The translations under genes were made by a program, and so were the position numbers. 25,507 nt of DNA from a virus: IMG/VR virus record IMGVR_UViG_3300007541_000192, positions 1-25,507 of that record. One strand, given 5' to 3'. Every line of letters starts with the position of its first letter. The stretch's first letter is position 1. The notes beneath the pieces are model-generated. The model was not told where the DNA came from. It made no database searches and saw nothing but the letters and a program-made list of their open reading frames with translations. This document shows, in pieces, positions 10,401-17,597 of this stretch.

Positions 10401-12009
10401 AGTCCTAGGTCCTTCTAGTCTTTTATTCGGTGCAGGCTTAGTACCACCAGCCCCAGACAGAAGAATAACAACAGATGTAGCTAACGAGTATGAAAATGCT
10501 GTAAGATCAGGAACCTTCGCAAATATTAATGGAATATATAATCAAGTTTCTAGAGAGCGAGATTTAGTTCCAGGTAAATACAGAGAGGGTAGAACCTTTG
10601 GTAACATTAGCGGAGTTGAACTAGTAGATAAAGATTCAGAGATAGACTCCGTGGGCTATACTTCTAAAAACAAGTTTATGTTATTGAACTTGTCAGATGA
10701 TAACAACAGAATAGAAGAGCCTAACTTCCTCCATAACAGATACTCCATAATTATGAAAAGCCTTGAAAACTTCCCAAGGCTTAGATTTAATATAGGAAGT
10801 AATATTTACGAACCCCTACTAACTCAACCTAATGTTCCTCAATATTACGGTGATAGGATTAATAAGCTGCTTCCAGAACATGAGTTTACCTTAACATTAA
10901 GTTCTCAGTTTTTAAGAGAGTTTTCTAATGTAGCTGGTGGAGGTTCTGTTGGAGTCTGGATTCATACAATTCCTGAATTAGATACATGGGGTAACTATGT
11001 TTTCTGGAACTACATGCCTGATGGAAAGTGGAAACTTATAAAAGCATCAACCGTACATCAAAAAAAGGAAGGGGTTAAGATTGTAAAGAACGAGTTGTCT
11101 CATAGAAAGTATATTGATCTTCTCAATGTAGATGAGCTTGTTTGCTATGAAAACTTAAGTGCTCCGAAATCTGTTCTCTTATCCCTTAAAGAAACTGATT
11201 TAGATCAGTTTACTATAAAATTTAATACTAAGAATAGAAACATTAAGTGCCCTCCCGAGTATTACAGAAACCATAAACAAGTCCACAGAGAAGATCAAAA
11301 TTATGTCATAGAGGTATTCCCTGAAAACTCTTCTGACACTTCAAGATTTTGGATAACGACTGGAATAAATGTTAGAGATGAGGATCTATACAAGTGTACT
11401 TTCTTAAACCATTACTTTAAGCATGATGACTATTCAAGGATCACAACTCCAACTACAGAATCTTCTCAGTTCATACGACCAGATAATACAGTAGTTCCAT
11501 TCGGAACCTTGTTGTGGGCTGATTCTAGCGGAGGTGTGTATGAGGGAGATACTAGATTAACATTAGCTCATACTTTAAAGAACAACCTTAATGATGAGCT
11601 TCCTAAGCTTTATAAGACGGCTGAGATTTATACTGACTCAAAGTGGATAATAACTGAAAACATTATTGTTAATGTTGGAAAGGACATTCATGAAGGATAC
11701 TTTAGCCAGTTAAGTGAGGACGAATTCTCCCCCTCCTCTGTTAAAGTATTACCTAAGGACTTAGGAACCCATATAATCAAGGATGGTGAGTATCATACTT
11801 CAATATCTCCACAGGATATGATGGTTATTCTAAGGTTCTTTAAATCAATGAGTGATGATGATCAATCAAGATTTATAGGATTGTCTGAAAGAGTTCATGG
11901 TGAATACGGGGGTAGTAGACTAAATTACAGAATCCACCCAGGAAGCTATGAGACAACCACCAGCTATGAGACAAGAGGTGTCTATAATACATTGGAGTTT
12001 ACTAACTGA
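7426..12009 (+). CDS. Giant baseplate wedge protein with P2 GpI-like tail-protein-I core
   Basis: This is a 1527-residue protein; P2 GpI is far smaller and T4 gp7 is about 1030 residues. Residues about 300-382 match the tail-protein-I pattern: MRAVSYMMGDID, then CPEYLLPYLGDIIGWKFYG (327-345), then WRRQLRSAITLYKKKGTKDG (351-370). This is the CP-x-x-LLP-x-L...W-R...Y-x-x-KGT signature. The N-terminal 130 residues (MYKYFPRNYHEILDTITP) look helical and may contact the GpJ-like ring. The remaining 1100 residues are not recognised. They are Tyr/Phe/Asp-rich, mixed alpha/beta, low in cysteine and without obvious enzyme motifs or sequence repeats. The gene follows gpJ as in P2, and its final TGATG starts the first adhesin gene. 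I infer that it forms the outer wedge to which fibres attach. Confidence is high for a GpI relation in the N-terminal third and low for the rest. Confidence 0.75.
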   Translation: MYKYFPRNYHEILDTITPKIYIEEDLNISSLKSQDLLDSILQSIIYYSENSFKFSDPADYYKNPLLVSGVGALSGINSPSGMLKYFEPHSELNTIRPDDFELEILKPLGYSLKDFDTSTALFTFIRGTIYNKIGSTPTDFADLADKTASAFGSTPEETHEYLANSMGLWYFLAYQPTNTYSKAPRNYTSETIARKLSQGQTLTTADAVKDYFRYLWNNYETLIDPVIDLGALIPSFGVSGTGIHTSGTQGLDRILTLVDVLYKEGELREKDRYVKDVFDQYVQTGYVPNTLVRQGPFSKFMRAVSYMMGDIDEYNAKIKASKAIDDCPEYLLPYLGDIIGWKFYGANSASWRRQLRSAITLYKKKGTKDGLIKAFTAVLPGVPIDLDTSITEMYESYIPNLMYYLLVTESPMLSSLEAWTFNRALKFNQGEYAPNNLDTNIRYCVDHIMLRAVEKFPEIFNIKGYPFDVKDPNFLFNYRDRDFHIPPWEEEKFYMSCDLHEEVVKFFRDEIVCLGVPDYYGDYFENYVLDRTIRGFQPTKRYENTFLFFTDTVQFAPNYERITKYSSVDLLKYLTLWSGKSSHFDFTLSGSSFEESTLLDNLNYSKEDFFAALGVVNDFTPAKAVPRVHFDLTALELAKDADHLYPKVKYSLVDFPTSGVMASQAYSGLDMRHPDLGLLGAYRIPSFTEDPHRTHVSHQDLPVFKREQSDYWQYGVKNNCYSFDTTISSGPLTVSGPYDAEAQRTSIRRRDFSQKLSKGENYLKNHTAGPNFYLSMSGGEVYESLESSAGDPPYNYLTLGLDPRSGLFAEPDIHNLKNTVWDRCENIYSPNIYGGASTSATYEIRGPLEWDTSAIDVEREHHFVDRSNTSEVRYLLFKLIDQKIEGEAEAIFGNAPVLFSKDLNSHDIIGSIKARLWEDKDLSEEDYFEFAFNTWKPSCRHMFYTVHRLYDFYMRSFDYHRLSDKELEKLVDGGGSIISHAYGPIAHNAGFRVLGPSSLLFGAGLVPPAPDRRITTDVANEYENAVRSGTFANINGIYNQVSRERDLVPGKYREGRTFGNISGVELVDKDSEIDSVGYTSKNKFMLLNLSDDNNRIEEPNFLHNRYSIIMKSLENFPRLRFNIGSNIYEPLLTQPNVPQYYGDRINKLLPEHEFTLTLSSQFLREFSNVAGGGSVGVWIHTIPELDTWGNYVFWNYMPDGKWKLIKASTVHQKKEGVKIVKNELSHRKYIDLLNVDELVCYENLSAPKSVLLSLKETDLDQFTIKFNTKNRNIKCPPEYYRNHKQVHREDQNYVIEVFPENSSDTSRFWITTGINVRDEDLYKCTFLNHYFKHDDYSRITTPTTESSQFIRPDNTVVPFGTLLWADSSGGVYEGDTRLTLAHTLKNNLNDELPKLYKTAEIYTDSKWIITENIIVNVGKDIHEGYFSQLSEDEFSPSSVKVLPKDLGTHIIKDGEYHTSISPQDMMVILRFFKSMSDDDQSRFIGLSERVHGEYGGSRLNYRIHPGSYETTTSYETRGVYNTLEFTN

Positions 12010-14390
12010 TGAAAGGAGAAGTTCAGGTATTTGCCATGGGCAATAACGGGGAGCAAAGACTCCTAAAAGAATCCAACCTAATAATGGACGGGTTCGGTGA
12101 GTGTGTAGCTACAATATTAACCACTCCTTCGTCAATTGTTTCAAATGCGGAACATGGTGTATCAGATGATGTTTTACAAAGGCTTGATACCTCTAACTTT
12201 ACAATAGGTTCTATAGCGTTTGGCAAGGGGACTAAAGGTTTCATGCATAACGCACATGATATTAAGAATGTGAATATGCTAGGGTTCTCCGAGAACCTAT
12301 TTGAGAACTTCGATGCTACTGCTACCTGGGTAGCTGGAAACTGGGGTAACACTCCCACATGCTTGCTTTCAGTAACCTCATCCACCGAGACCGCTGGAGA
12401 CTTGAGTAGTTCCGTTACTCACTTAAACGCAAGCTCTGCTTCCACAAGCAGGGTGGCTAATAATCTTTCCCAGTTCGTTACGACTAAGCCTTTAAACGCT
12501 CTTTATGATTCACTGAACTTCTCAGTAGATTTCAAGTTTGATTTTGAAAATGCTTCACAAAGTTGTAACGCTGACAATGAGAGGTTTTCAGCTATTAGCA
12601 TATCACAAACAAGTAGTACAGCGACTCCTTATGATTTAATATCTCAAAGGTTTAATACTATAAAGTGGGATGTAAGTGGAAACGGAACTCTTCTAAACTC
12701 TTCAGAAGACCCTAACGGAGATTTCTCACACGGTTACATAAAGAAGCTTGGAAATGGTTGGCACCGATTAACATGTGTTCTTGAGCCTGCATATTATCAA
12801 GCCTTACCTTCTACAGATATACTTTACCCTTACTGGTTCGAACAAGGTAGTATAACTTCGTCGTTAGACTATAACGGACATCCTTTATACAATGATCAGG
12901 ACTATGAAACTGAGGAGATTGTGGGATCAGATCCTGTCACTGATAGAGTTGGGTATATCTATGGAACCAATGGGATAGACTTAGATACTCTAGATTTCGG
13001 ATATGGTCCTAACACCACCGCACAGTTTAGTTTCTTTTTAAAGAAAACAGATTCACATGTTAGGGTATCCCTAACCAAGTATTCTCCAGTAGAGGAAGTA
13101 CTTGACCTGACCCTTTCTGCAACTAACGGAGATTTAATAACAACGACTGCTTCGTCTATAAACCATAGCTACGAGGTAATTGATTACAGCAGTGAGTGGT
13201 TTAAGATAAATTTCAACATAGTTGATACAGTGGGAGACGCAGAAAGATATCGTATATTAATATATCCAAAAGGAGATGCGTCTGCTCCTACTAATAGTTG
13301 TGTTGTATGGGGTCCAAAGCTATTCCTAAAGAGGGATGCGGGGTTCATGCCTTCATTAAATCATGACATCACCTGCACAATATATCCAACATTACCCATA
13401 CCTGCAAAAGCTTTATCTGGAAGTGATAGATTAAACCTTACTGTAGATCCTTCCGACTTAACTGGAGGTATTTATATATCAAGACCTAGCTTGTCATACG
13501 GTACTTCTCCAGCTATATACACCCCAACGACAGGGTACGATAGCGACTACCCAGTGGATCCACTTCATGCATACCTAGTCGAGATGTCTGTTAATTTCTA
13601 TGGATTATCAGGACAAGGTACGCTATATTCTGACACCTCTTCTGTACACCCTATAAGCAATCCTCCTAGAATACCGAACCCTAAGGACAAGCTTCTTGAG
13701 TATGGTGTTAGACTTCCTGTGGAATCTTATAAAGATTATGTTTTTGATATTGATAAGAACTTAAACTACTTAGGGTTCCCTACTCATGAATTACCTATTG
13801 AAGGGGTGGAGTCTTCTGATAGCATTGATGGTTTTGGTCTTAGAGGAGACGCTAGGCACTTTGGAGCCTATTGCCCCTCTGCTGGTGCAGTAATCTCTCT
13901 TCTTTCTGGAACAGGTGCCGCAGACTACAGAACACCAGCTTCTTCTGTTGAGTATAGTGCTGGTGTAAATCATCCTGATAGAAGAACCATGGATAAGAAC
14001 GGCCATATAAATGCTTATTATCCAACCAGAGGAGAAACCCAGGATGCATTTGGAAGACTAATAGTGTCAGCCAACCCAGACTTCTCTTCCACAGGAGAGC
14101 TTTCCTGCATATGCATTATACCTTCAGGGGATGCTGCTGTATCAAACATGTATGGTGGCATATTTGAAGCAGGACTGTACGCCATGGACCACGAAGAACT
14201 TCTTAAAAATGCCGTCATACCTTTTGGAGTGGCTTCAAAAAGTGTGGATATTGGGAAAGACTTCAACTATAAGTTGATAGCTAAGAAGACCTTTAATGAT
14301 AATATAGTTGTTGCAAGAGATTATCTTACATCAGCAGGGATAGCCCTTCACGGAAATATAAAATTAGTTTGGAGATTGAAGTTCCTATGA
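12009..14390 (+). CDS. Adapter/adhesin A: framework domain split by jelly-roll carbohydrate-binding-like inserts
   Basis: This 793-residue protein starts in a TGATG overlap, with GGAG 11 bases upstream (11994-11997). The start is supported because its first residues (MKGEVQVFAM) align with the starts of the next two proteins. The framework begins at 1-80: GEVQVF, then SNLIMDGFG, then FTIGSIAFGKGT. It seems to be resumed near 715-793, with a beta segment (ELSCICIIPSGDAAV), then IFEAGLYAMD and the closing HGNIKLVWRLKFL. Between them lie about 650 residues. Two segments resemble the jelly-roll modules of phage adhesins. The first starts ENLFENFDATATW (about 95) and has the NGWHR signature at 249-252. 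The second has TAQFSFFLKK (about 338), SEWFKINFNIVD and VVWGPKLFLKRDAGFMPS (about 434-452). Residues 530-700 are unrecognised. It is likely a baseplate-proximal fibre or receptor-binding protein. It could instead be non-adhesive decoration. Confidence 0.65.
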   Translation: MKGEVQVFAMGNNGEQRLLKESNLIMDGFGECVATILTTPSSIVSNAEHGVSDDVLQRLDTSNFTIGSIAFGKGTKGFMHNAHDIKNVNMLGFSENLFENFDATATWVAGNWGNTPTCLLSVTSSTETAGDLSSSVTHLNASSASTSRVANNLSQFVTTKPLNALYDSLNFSVDFKFDFENASQSCNADNERFSAISISQTSSTATPYDLISQRFNTIKWDVSGNGTLLNSSEDPNGDFSHGYIKKLGNGWHRLTCVLEPAYYQALPSTDILYPYWFEQGSITSSLDYNGHPLYNDQDYETEEIVGSDPVTDRVGYIYGTNGIDLDTLDFGYGPNTTAQFSFFLKKTDSHVRVSLTKYSPVEEVLDLTLSATNGDLITTTASSINHSYEVIDYSSEWFKINFNIVDTVGDAERYRILIYPKGDASAPTNSCVVWGPKLFLKRDAGFMPSLNHDITCTIYPTLPIPAKALSGSDRLNLTVDPSDLTGGIYISRPSLSYGTSPAIYTPTTGYDSDYPVDPLHAYLVEMSVNFYGLSGQGTLYSDTSSVHPISNPPRIPNPKDKLLEYGVRLPVESYKDYVFDIDKNLNYLGFPTHELPIEGVESSDSIDGFGLRGDARHFGAYCPSAGAVISLLSGTGAADYRTPASSVEYSAGVNHPDRRTMDKNGHINAYYPTRGETQDAFGRLIVSANPDFSSTGELSCICIIPSGDAAVSNMYGGIFEAGLYAMDHEELLKNAVIPFGVASKSVDIGKDFNYKLIAKKTFNDNIVVARDYLTSAGIALHGNIKLVWRLKFL
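14371..14376 (+). promoter_or_regulatory. Ribosome binding site that decides the start of adapter/adhesin B
   Basis: GGAGAT lies ten bases before the ATG at 14387. It overlaps the alternative upstream TTG codon (14369), which has no such site before it. This favours the ATG, which also forms an ATGA overlap with the previous stop. Confidence 0.5.
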
Positions 14391-16960
14391 TTGGAGAAGT
14401 TACAGTTACTAAAGTTTATAAAGATGGCAGACGAGAAGTTGTCATCAAGAACGATAGGAATATGATAACAGATGGCTTAGGTATATCCTTAGTTAATCTT
14501 TTCACATTAAACCCACTAAACCCCAGGTACATTCTTGATAACTTTAAACTAGGTTACTTTCAAGTAGGGACATCAGGAGTTTTTGATAAAGGACCAGTAC
14601 CTTCCGATTTTGAAGATTGGGAATCCTTAGTACCTGATTCAATAGGAAACAATTTCTATGAGTTATCAACCCCATTAACAATAGGAGAATATGGGGAAGA
14701 CACCACCTTAAAACCAGCAACCAGAAAGATTATTACGGTATCTAATCCCTTTGCTGATGCTAAAGATTTAGACTATTACTACAAGGACGCTAACATAGTT
14801 GAATTTGAAGAGGATCCTGTAACTAGGATAACTGAAAGCGCGATTCATGTAAAAATAAACATTGATGAAAAGGGGTGTAATGGTCAAGAAATATCAGAGC
14901 TAGGGTTATTCATTAAGAACCCTGAAGTATTTCAATCTAGAGAGCGTCCATGTTTAGCTGCGTACAAACTTCTTTATGAGCCTATATTAAAGAACGAGGA
15001 ATTTTCTATTGACATTGATTGGGTACTATACTTTTCAGACGCGGAGGCTGGGTATAAGAAGAACACCGACGCGAATCTACTCTACTTTAGCCCTGCCGTA
15101 AAAGCTCAAAATAAACCTGGAAGTGTTTACGCAACCTACATGGAAGAGAGTGAGGTTTATAAAGTTACAATAGAGACACCTGTTCCTTTAGAGGAAGATG
15201 GATACTTGTACTACTCAGTCTCTGGTGATGCTGTTAGTGGTCTTCACTATCAAATAGACAAACCATCTCCCGTATTTATGTCTAAAGGATCAACAAAAGT
15301 AGAGTTACAAGTTTCCTCTCTAGATGTCTTTACTCATTATTTCTCTCCAAAAAAGCTTTACATAAATTTATCTAGATTTACAGGACCGAGAAACTTACCC
15401 GTTAAGGAAAGAGATCTTCTGTCCGATCAGTTCCTTATTCATCTAAGAACTATAAACCCTGCACCTATAGTAAGGTTATTAACCCCAACAGAGGGTGTAT
15501 TAGATGACAACCCTTTCAATCTTTCAGCCGCAATTGAATTTAATAACGGTGTTTTAGGTCCTGAGTATTTAAGCGAGGACATTCAGGTTTACTTACAGTT
15601 ATCTTCAGACAGATCCCTAGAGTTCTCTTCTGGGATATTAACTATACCAGCAGGTGAGCGTGTTGGAAGTATTTCTATACAGACAACGGGGACGGGTCCT
15701 ATAGGCGTTTCTTCATACAATACTCTTTCATCTAATTCTCAGTATAACTACTTTGCACATTCAAATAACTTCGGATTCTCTAAAGCCCTGTCTTCATATC
15801 CTTTAACAGAACCTAGTCAGATTGAAGAGATGATTACTGAAAGGTATTCGTTTGTCCCTATTAACGGAAGCGGGTGGTATTCTGATAAGTTTATGCCCTG
15901 GACTCCTGCCTATGTCTGGTTCCCAGGAGACCCTACCCTTAAAGTACATAGTAATTATGATCTGTGGTCAGCACAACCTCCACTTGAGGTTTTTTCACAG
16001 CTTAGTTCTTTAGATGCAGCAGCGCCTGATGGTGTTCAAGACGCAACCTTATGCTATACTCCGTGCTCAGTGTATGCTTGGTATGCCAGGAAACCTGTAG
16101 ACATAAACAACCCTGGTCTTTTTGCTGGTGCAACTAAAATAAGAAGAGAGTATACAAGTGATGACCCTAATGGATTGAATATATCACCAGGAGGTGATAG
16201 CCAGAGATTCTATTTTGAAAATACTACTGACGGGTCATCAATATCTTTGTCTGTATATTTCAAGAAGATAGAAGGTACAGTTACGGTAGGCGATCAAACT
16301 GTTAAAGCTTCCCCAGTAATTAACATGAGCATCTACTCTAGAGGATTCCCAGGGCTCACTCCCCAAGAAGCACCTAATCACTCAACAGTTGGAAAATCAG
16401 CCACTTTTGTTTGGAACGAGTCCACGGGTGGATTAGAGCTTAGTGGTATTACAGCGGAAGGAGCTTGGACTAATAACGGTCAGCTTAGTGATGCTGGCGT
16501 CTTTTCTGGAGTTGGTTATGATTCCGCTAAATTCGGGTTTGACGATAAGTGGGCGAGCGTAGAAAATGGTTGGTATAGAGCATATATAACTGTATTGGTT
16601 GACAGAGACTTTACAGACCAAGGAATATATGCGCCATTAACCTATGAAGGAACGGGTGCTGTTTCTCAATACTTTATACATTACTCTGTAGATTCTGACG
16701 GGGATTTATCTCAGCTTCCTGGGTACAACGATGGAACTTATGTGAAGAGTGACCTTGGAGATCTTACGATACCTGTTGATATGTCAGGAAGTATTTTGGC
16801 TTGGGGTCAGTGGGAATATGGTATTAATGAACGATCTGGGGTTTATAAAGGATTCCCTAGGCAATATCAGCCTAACGGAGATTCAATATTCTCCCCCCTA
16901 GGAAACTGCTTCATGAATAATAACTTTTCTTCTGTAGAGGTTCCACAAGGGATTAGCTAA
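14387..16960 (+). CDS. Adapter/adhesin B: framework domain, two Calx-beta-like domains, jelly-roll domain
   Basis: I start it at ATG 14387 (857 aa) rather than the in-frame TTG at 14369. The ATG overlaps the previous TGA, has a GGAGAT site, and gives MIGEVTVTKVYKDG, matching the start of its two relatives. Residues 1-225 are the framework domain: NMITDGLG, NFKLGYFQVGTSG, LSTPLTIGEYG, ISELGLFIKNP and FSIDIDWVLYFSD. Residues about 245-355 fit a Calx-beta domain, with the diagnostic SGDAVSGLHY near 277 and SKGSTKVELQV. Residues about 360-450 fit a second one, with GILTIPAGERVGSISIQT. From YNYFAHSNNF (about 450) the chain becomes jelly-roll-like: LSVYFKK near 618, NGWYR at 727-730 and LAWGQWEYGINERSG near 803. 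These domains commonly mediate calcium-dependent or glycan contacts, so a host-binding fibre is the likeliest role. The architecture is clear; the ligand is unknown. Confidence 0.7.
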   Translation: MIGEVTVTKVYKDGRREVVIKNDRNMITDGLGISLVNLFTLNPLNPRYILDNFKLGYFQVGTSGVFDKGPVPSDFEDWESLVPDSIGNNFYELSTPLTIGEYGEDTTLKPATRKIITVSNPFADAKDLDYYYKDANIVEFEEDPVTRITESAIHVKINIDEKGCNGQEISELGLFIKNPEVFQSRERPCLAAYKLLYEPILKNEEFSIDIDWVLYFSDAEAGYKKNTDANLLYFSPAVKAQNKPGSVYATYMEESEVYKVTIETPVPLEEDGYLYYSVSGDAVSGLHYQIDKPSPVFMSKGSTKVELQVSSLDVFTHYFSPKKLYINLSRFTGPRNLPVKERDLLSDQFLIHLRTINPAPIVRLLTPTEGVLDDNPFNLSAAIEFNNGVLGPEYLSEDIQVYLQLSSDRSLEFSSGILTIPAGERVGSISIQTTGTGPIGVSSYNTLSSNSQYNYFAHSNNFGFSKALSSYPLTEPSQIEEMITERYSFVPINGSGWYSDKFMPWTPAYVWFPGDPTLKVHSNYDLWSAQPPLEVFSQLSSLDAAAPDGVQDATLCYTPCSVYAWYARKPVDINNPGLFAGATKIRREYTSDDPNGLNISPGGDSQRFYFENTTDGSSISLSVYFKKIEGTVTVGDQTVKASPVINMSIYSRGFPGLTPQEAPNHSTVGKSATFVWNESTGGLELSGITAEGAWTNNGQLSDAGVFSGVGYDSAKFGFDDKWASVENGWYRAYITVLVDRDFTDQGIYAPLTYEGTGAVSQYFIHYSVDSDGDLSQLPGYNDGTYVKSDLGDLTIPVDMSGSILAWGQWEYGINERSGVYKGFPRQYQPNGDSIFSPLGNCFMNNNFSSVEVPQGIS

Positions 16961-17011
16961 ATGCGCTTAATCTGATAATTGCGATATATACTATTATAAA
17001 AGTAGACATCC
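16961..17011 (+). promoter_or_regulatory. Only intergenic gap; weak candidate late promoter or leader
   Basis: This 51-base, very AT-rich gap is the longest non-coding stretch. It contains TATAAAAG at 16995-17002, ten bases before the next ATG, which resembles the T4-type late box TATAAATA in six of eight positions. No hairpin terminator and no good Shine-Dalgarno site are seen. Perfect TATAAATA matches also occur inside the first gene (517-524 and 1513-1520), so the motif is weak evidence in this composition. Confidence 0.2.
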
Positions 17012-17596
17012 ATGAAAAAAGAAACCACATATAACCCTGTAGGAAGACTTCAAATTTGGAAAGTTTTTAACGACAGGGATAAGGATAAGGAGCTTGTTTG
17101 GGACGAGCACAATGTCATTACATCTGGAATGGGTGTCGGCTTGTCTCATTTATTCTCTGCGTCAGGATCTACATCTATAGCAGATTATCAAATAGTAAAT
17201 TTTCAGATAGGTACTGGAGGTGATTTTGATAATTATGGAGCTTATACTTTTAGATTGAATTCTCCTTTAGATGCATCTGACTATGGTAATGAGTCTAGCT
17301 TTGTTCAAGAGAGTCTTTTCCCTATAGAGAATGGGGCATTAGGAACATCAGGAACTTTTGGAAAGATTCGATTTAGTAACATACATAAAATTAACAAGAC
17401 TGCTGTAAGGTTTACTATTGTATTGGACAGCAATACAGCAAACATTACGGAACAGTTAAGTGAGATAGGGTTGTTTATGAGAAACCCAAGAGGTTTGGTA
17501 ACGCCCTCTCCAATCCTTGTTGCCTACAGACCCTTCGTTGAAATATCAAAAACGAGAGACTTCTCGTTAATCTTTATTTGGACAATACAATTCTAA
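17012..17596 (+). CDS. Adapter C: minimal framework-domain protein
   Basis: This 194-residue protein consists almost entirely of the domain shared with the two preceding larger proteins. Visible blocks in order are GRLQIWKVFND (about 10-20), HNVITSGMGVGLSHLF (about 34-49), NFQIGTGGDFDNYG, RLNSPLDASDYGNESSF, then a beta strand (AVRFTIVLD), LSEIGLFMRNPRG and a final FSLIFIWTIQF. Each block has a counterpart in adapter B at the same order and spacing. The sequence is beta-rich, has no cysteine, and shows no signal peptide or membrane segment. It ends one base before the next gene (TAA, A, ATG). As the shortest family member without added adhesin domains, it may be the adapter that carries the following beta-helix protein. 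That partnership is an inference from gene order only. The ATG at 17012 lacks a good Shine-Dalgarno site. Confidence 0.65.
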   Translation: MKKETTYNPVGRLQIWKVFNDRDKDKELVWDEHNVITSGMGVGLSHLFSASGSTSIADYQIVNFQIGTGGDFDNYGAYTFRLNSPLDASDYGNESSFVQESLFPIENGALGTSGTFGKIRFSNIHKINKTAVRFTIVLDSNTANITEQLSEIGLFMRNPRGLVTPSPILVAYRPFVEISKTRDFSLIFIWTIQF

Positions 17597-17597
17597 A

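Noticed and set aside
1-12009. Extracellular contractile injection system or tailocin instead of a phage
   Set aside because: It cannot be excluded, since the spike, gp25, J and I proteins are shared with such systems. The large adhesin set and phage-like gene packing make a phage more likely, and no AAA+ ATPase or toxin cargo gene is visible.
12023-12385. Minus-strand 120-codon open frame
   Set aside because: It lies wholly inside a convincing + strand gene with paralogues, has no ribosome site and reads as a shadow frame. The other minus-strand frames in the window were rejected for the same reason.
14369-14389. TTG start giving a 863-residue version of adapter/adhesin B
   Set aside because: The ATG at 14387 overlaps the upstream stop, has a Shine-Dalgarno site and aligns with the starts of the two related proteins. 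The TTG has none of these.
16961-16975. Four-codon reading frame ATG...TGA directly after the adapter/adhesin B stop
   Set aside because: It is too short to support as a gene and has no conserved context; it is probably a chance frame in the gap.
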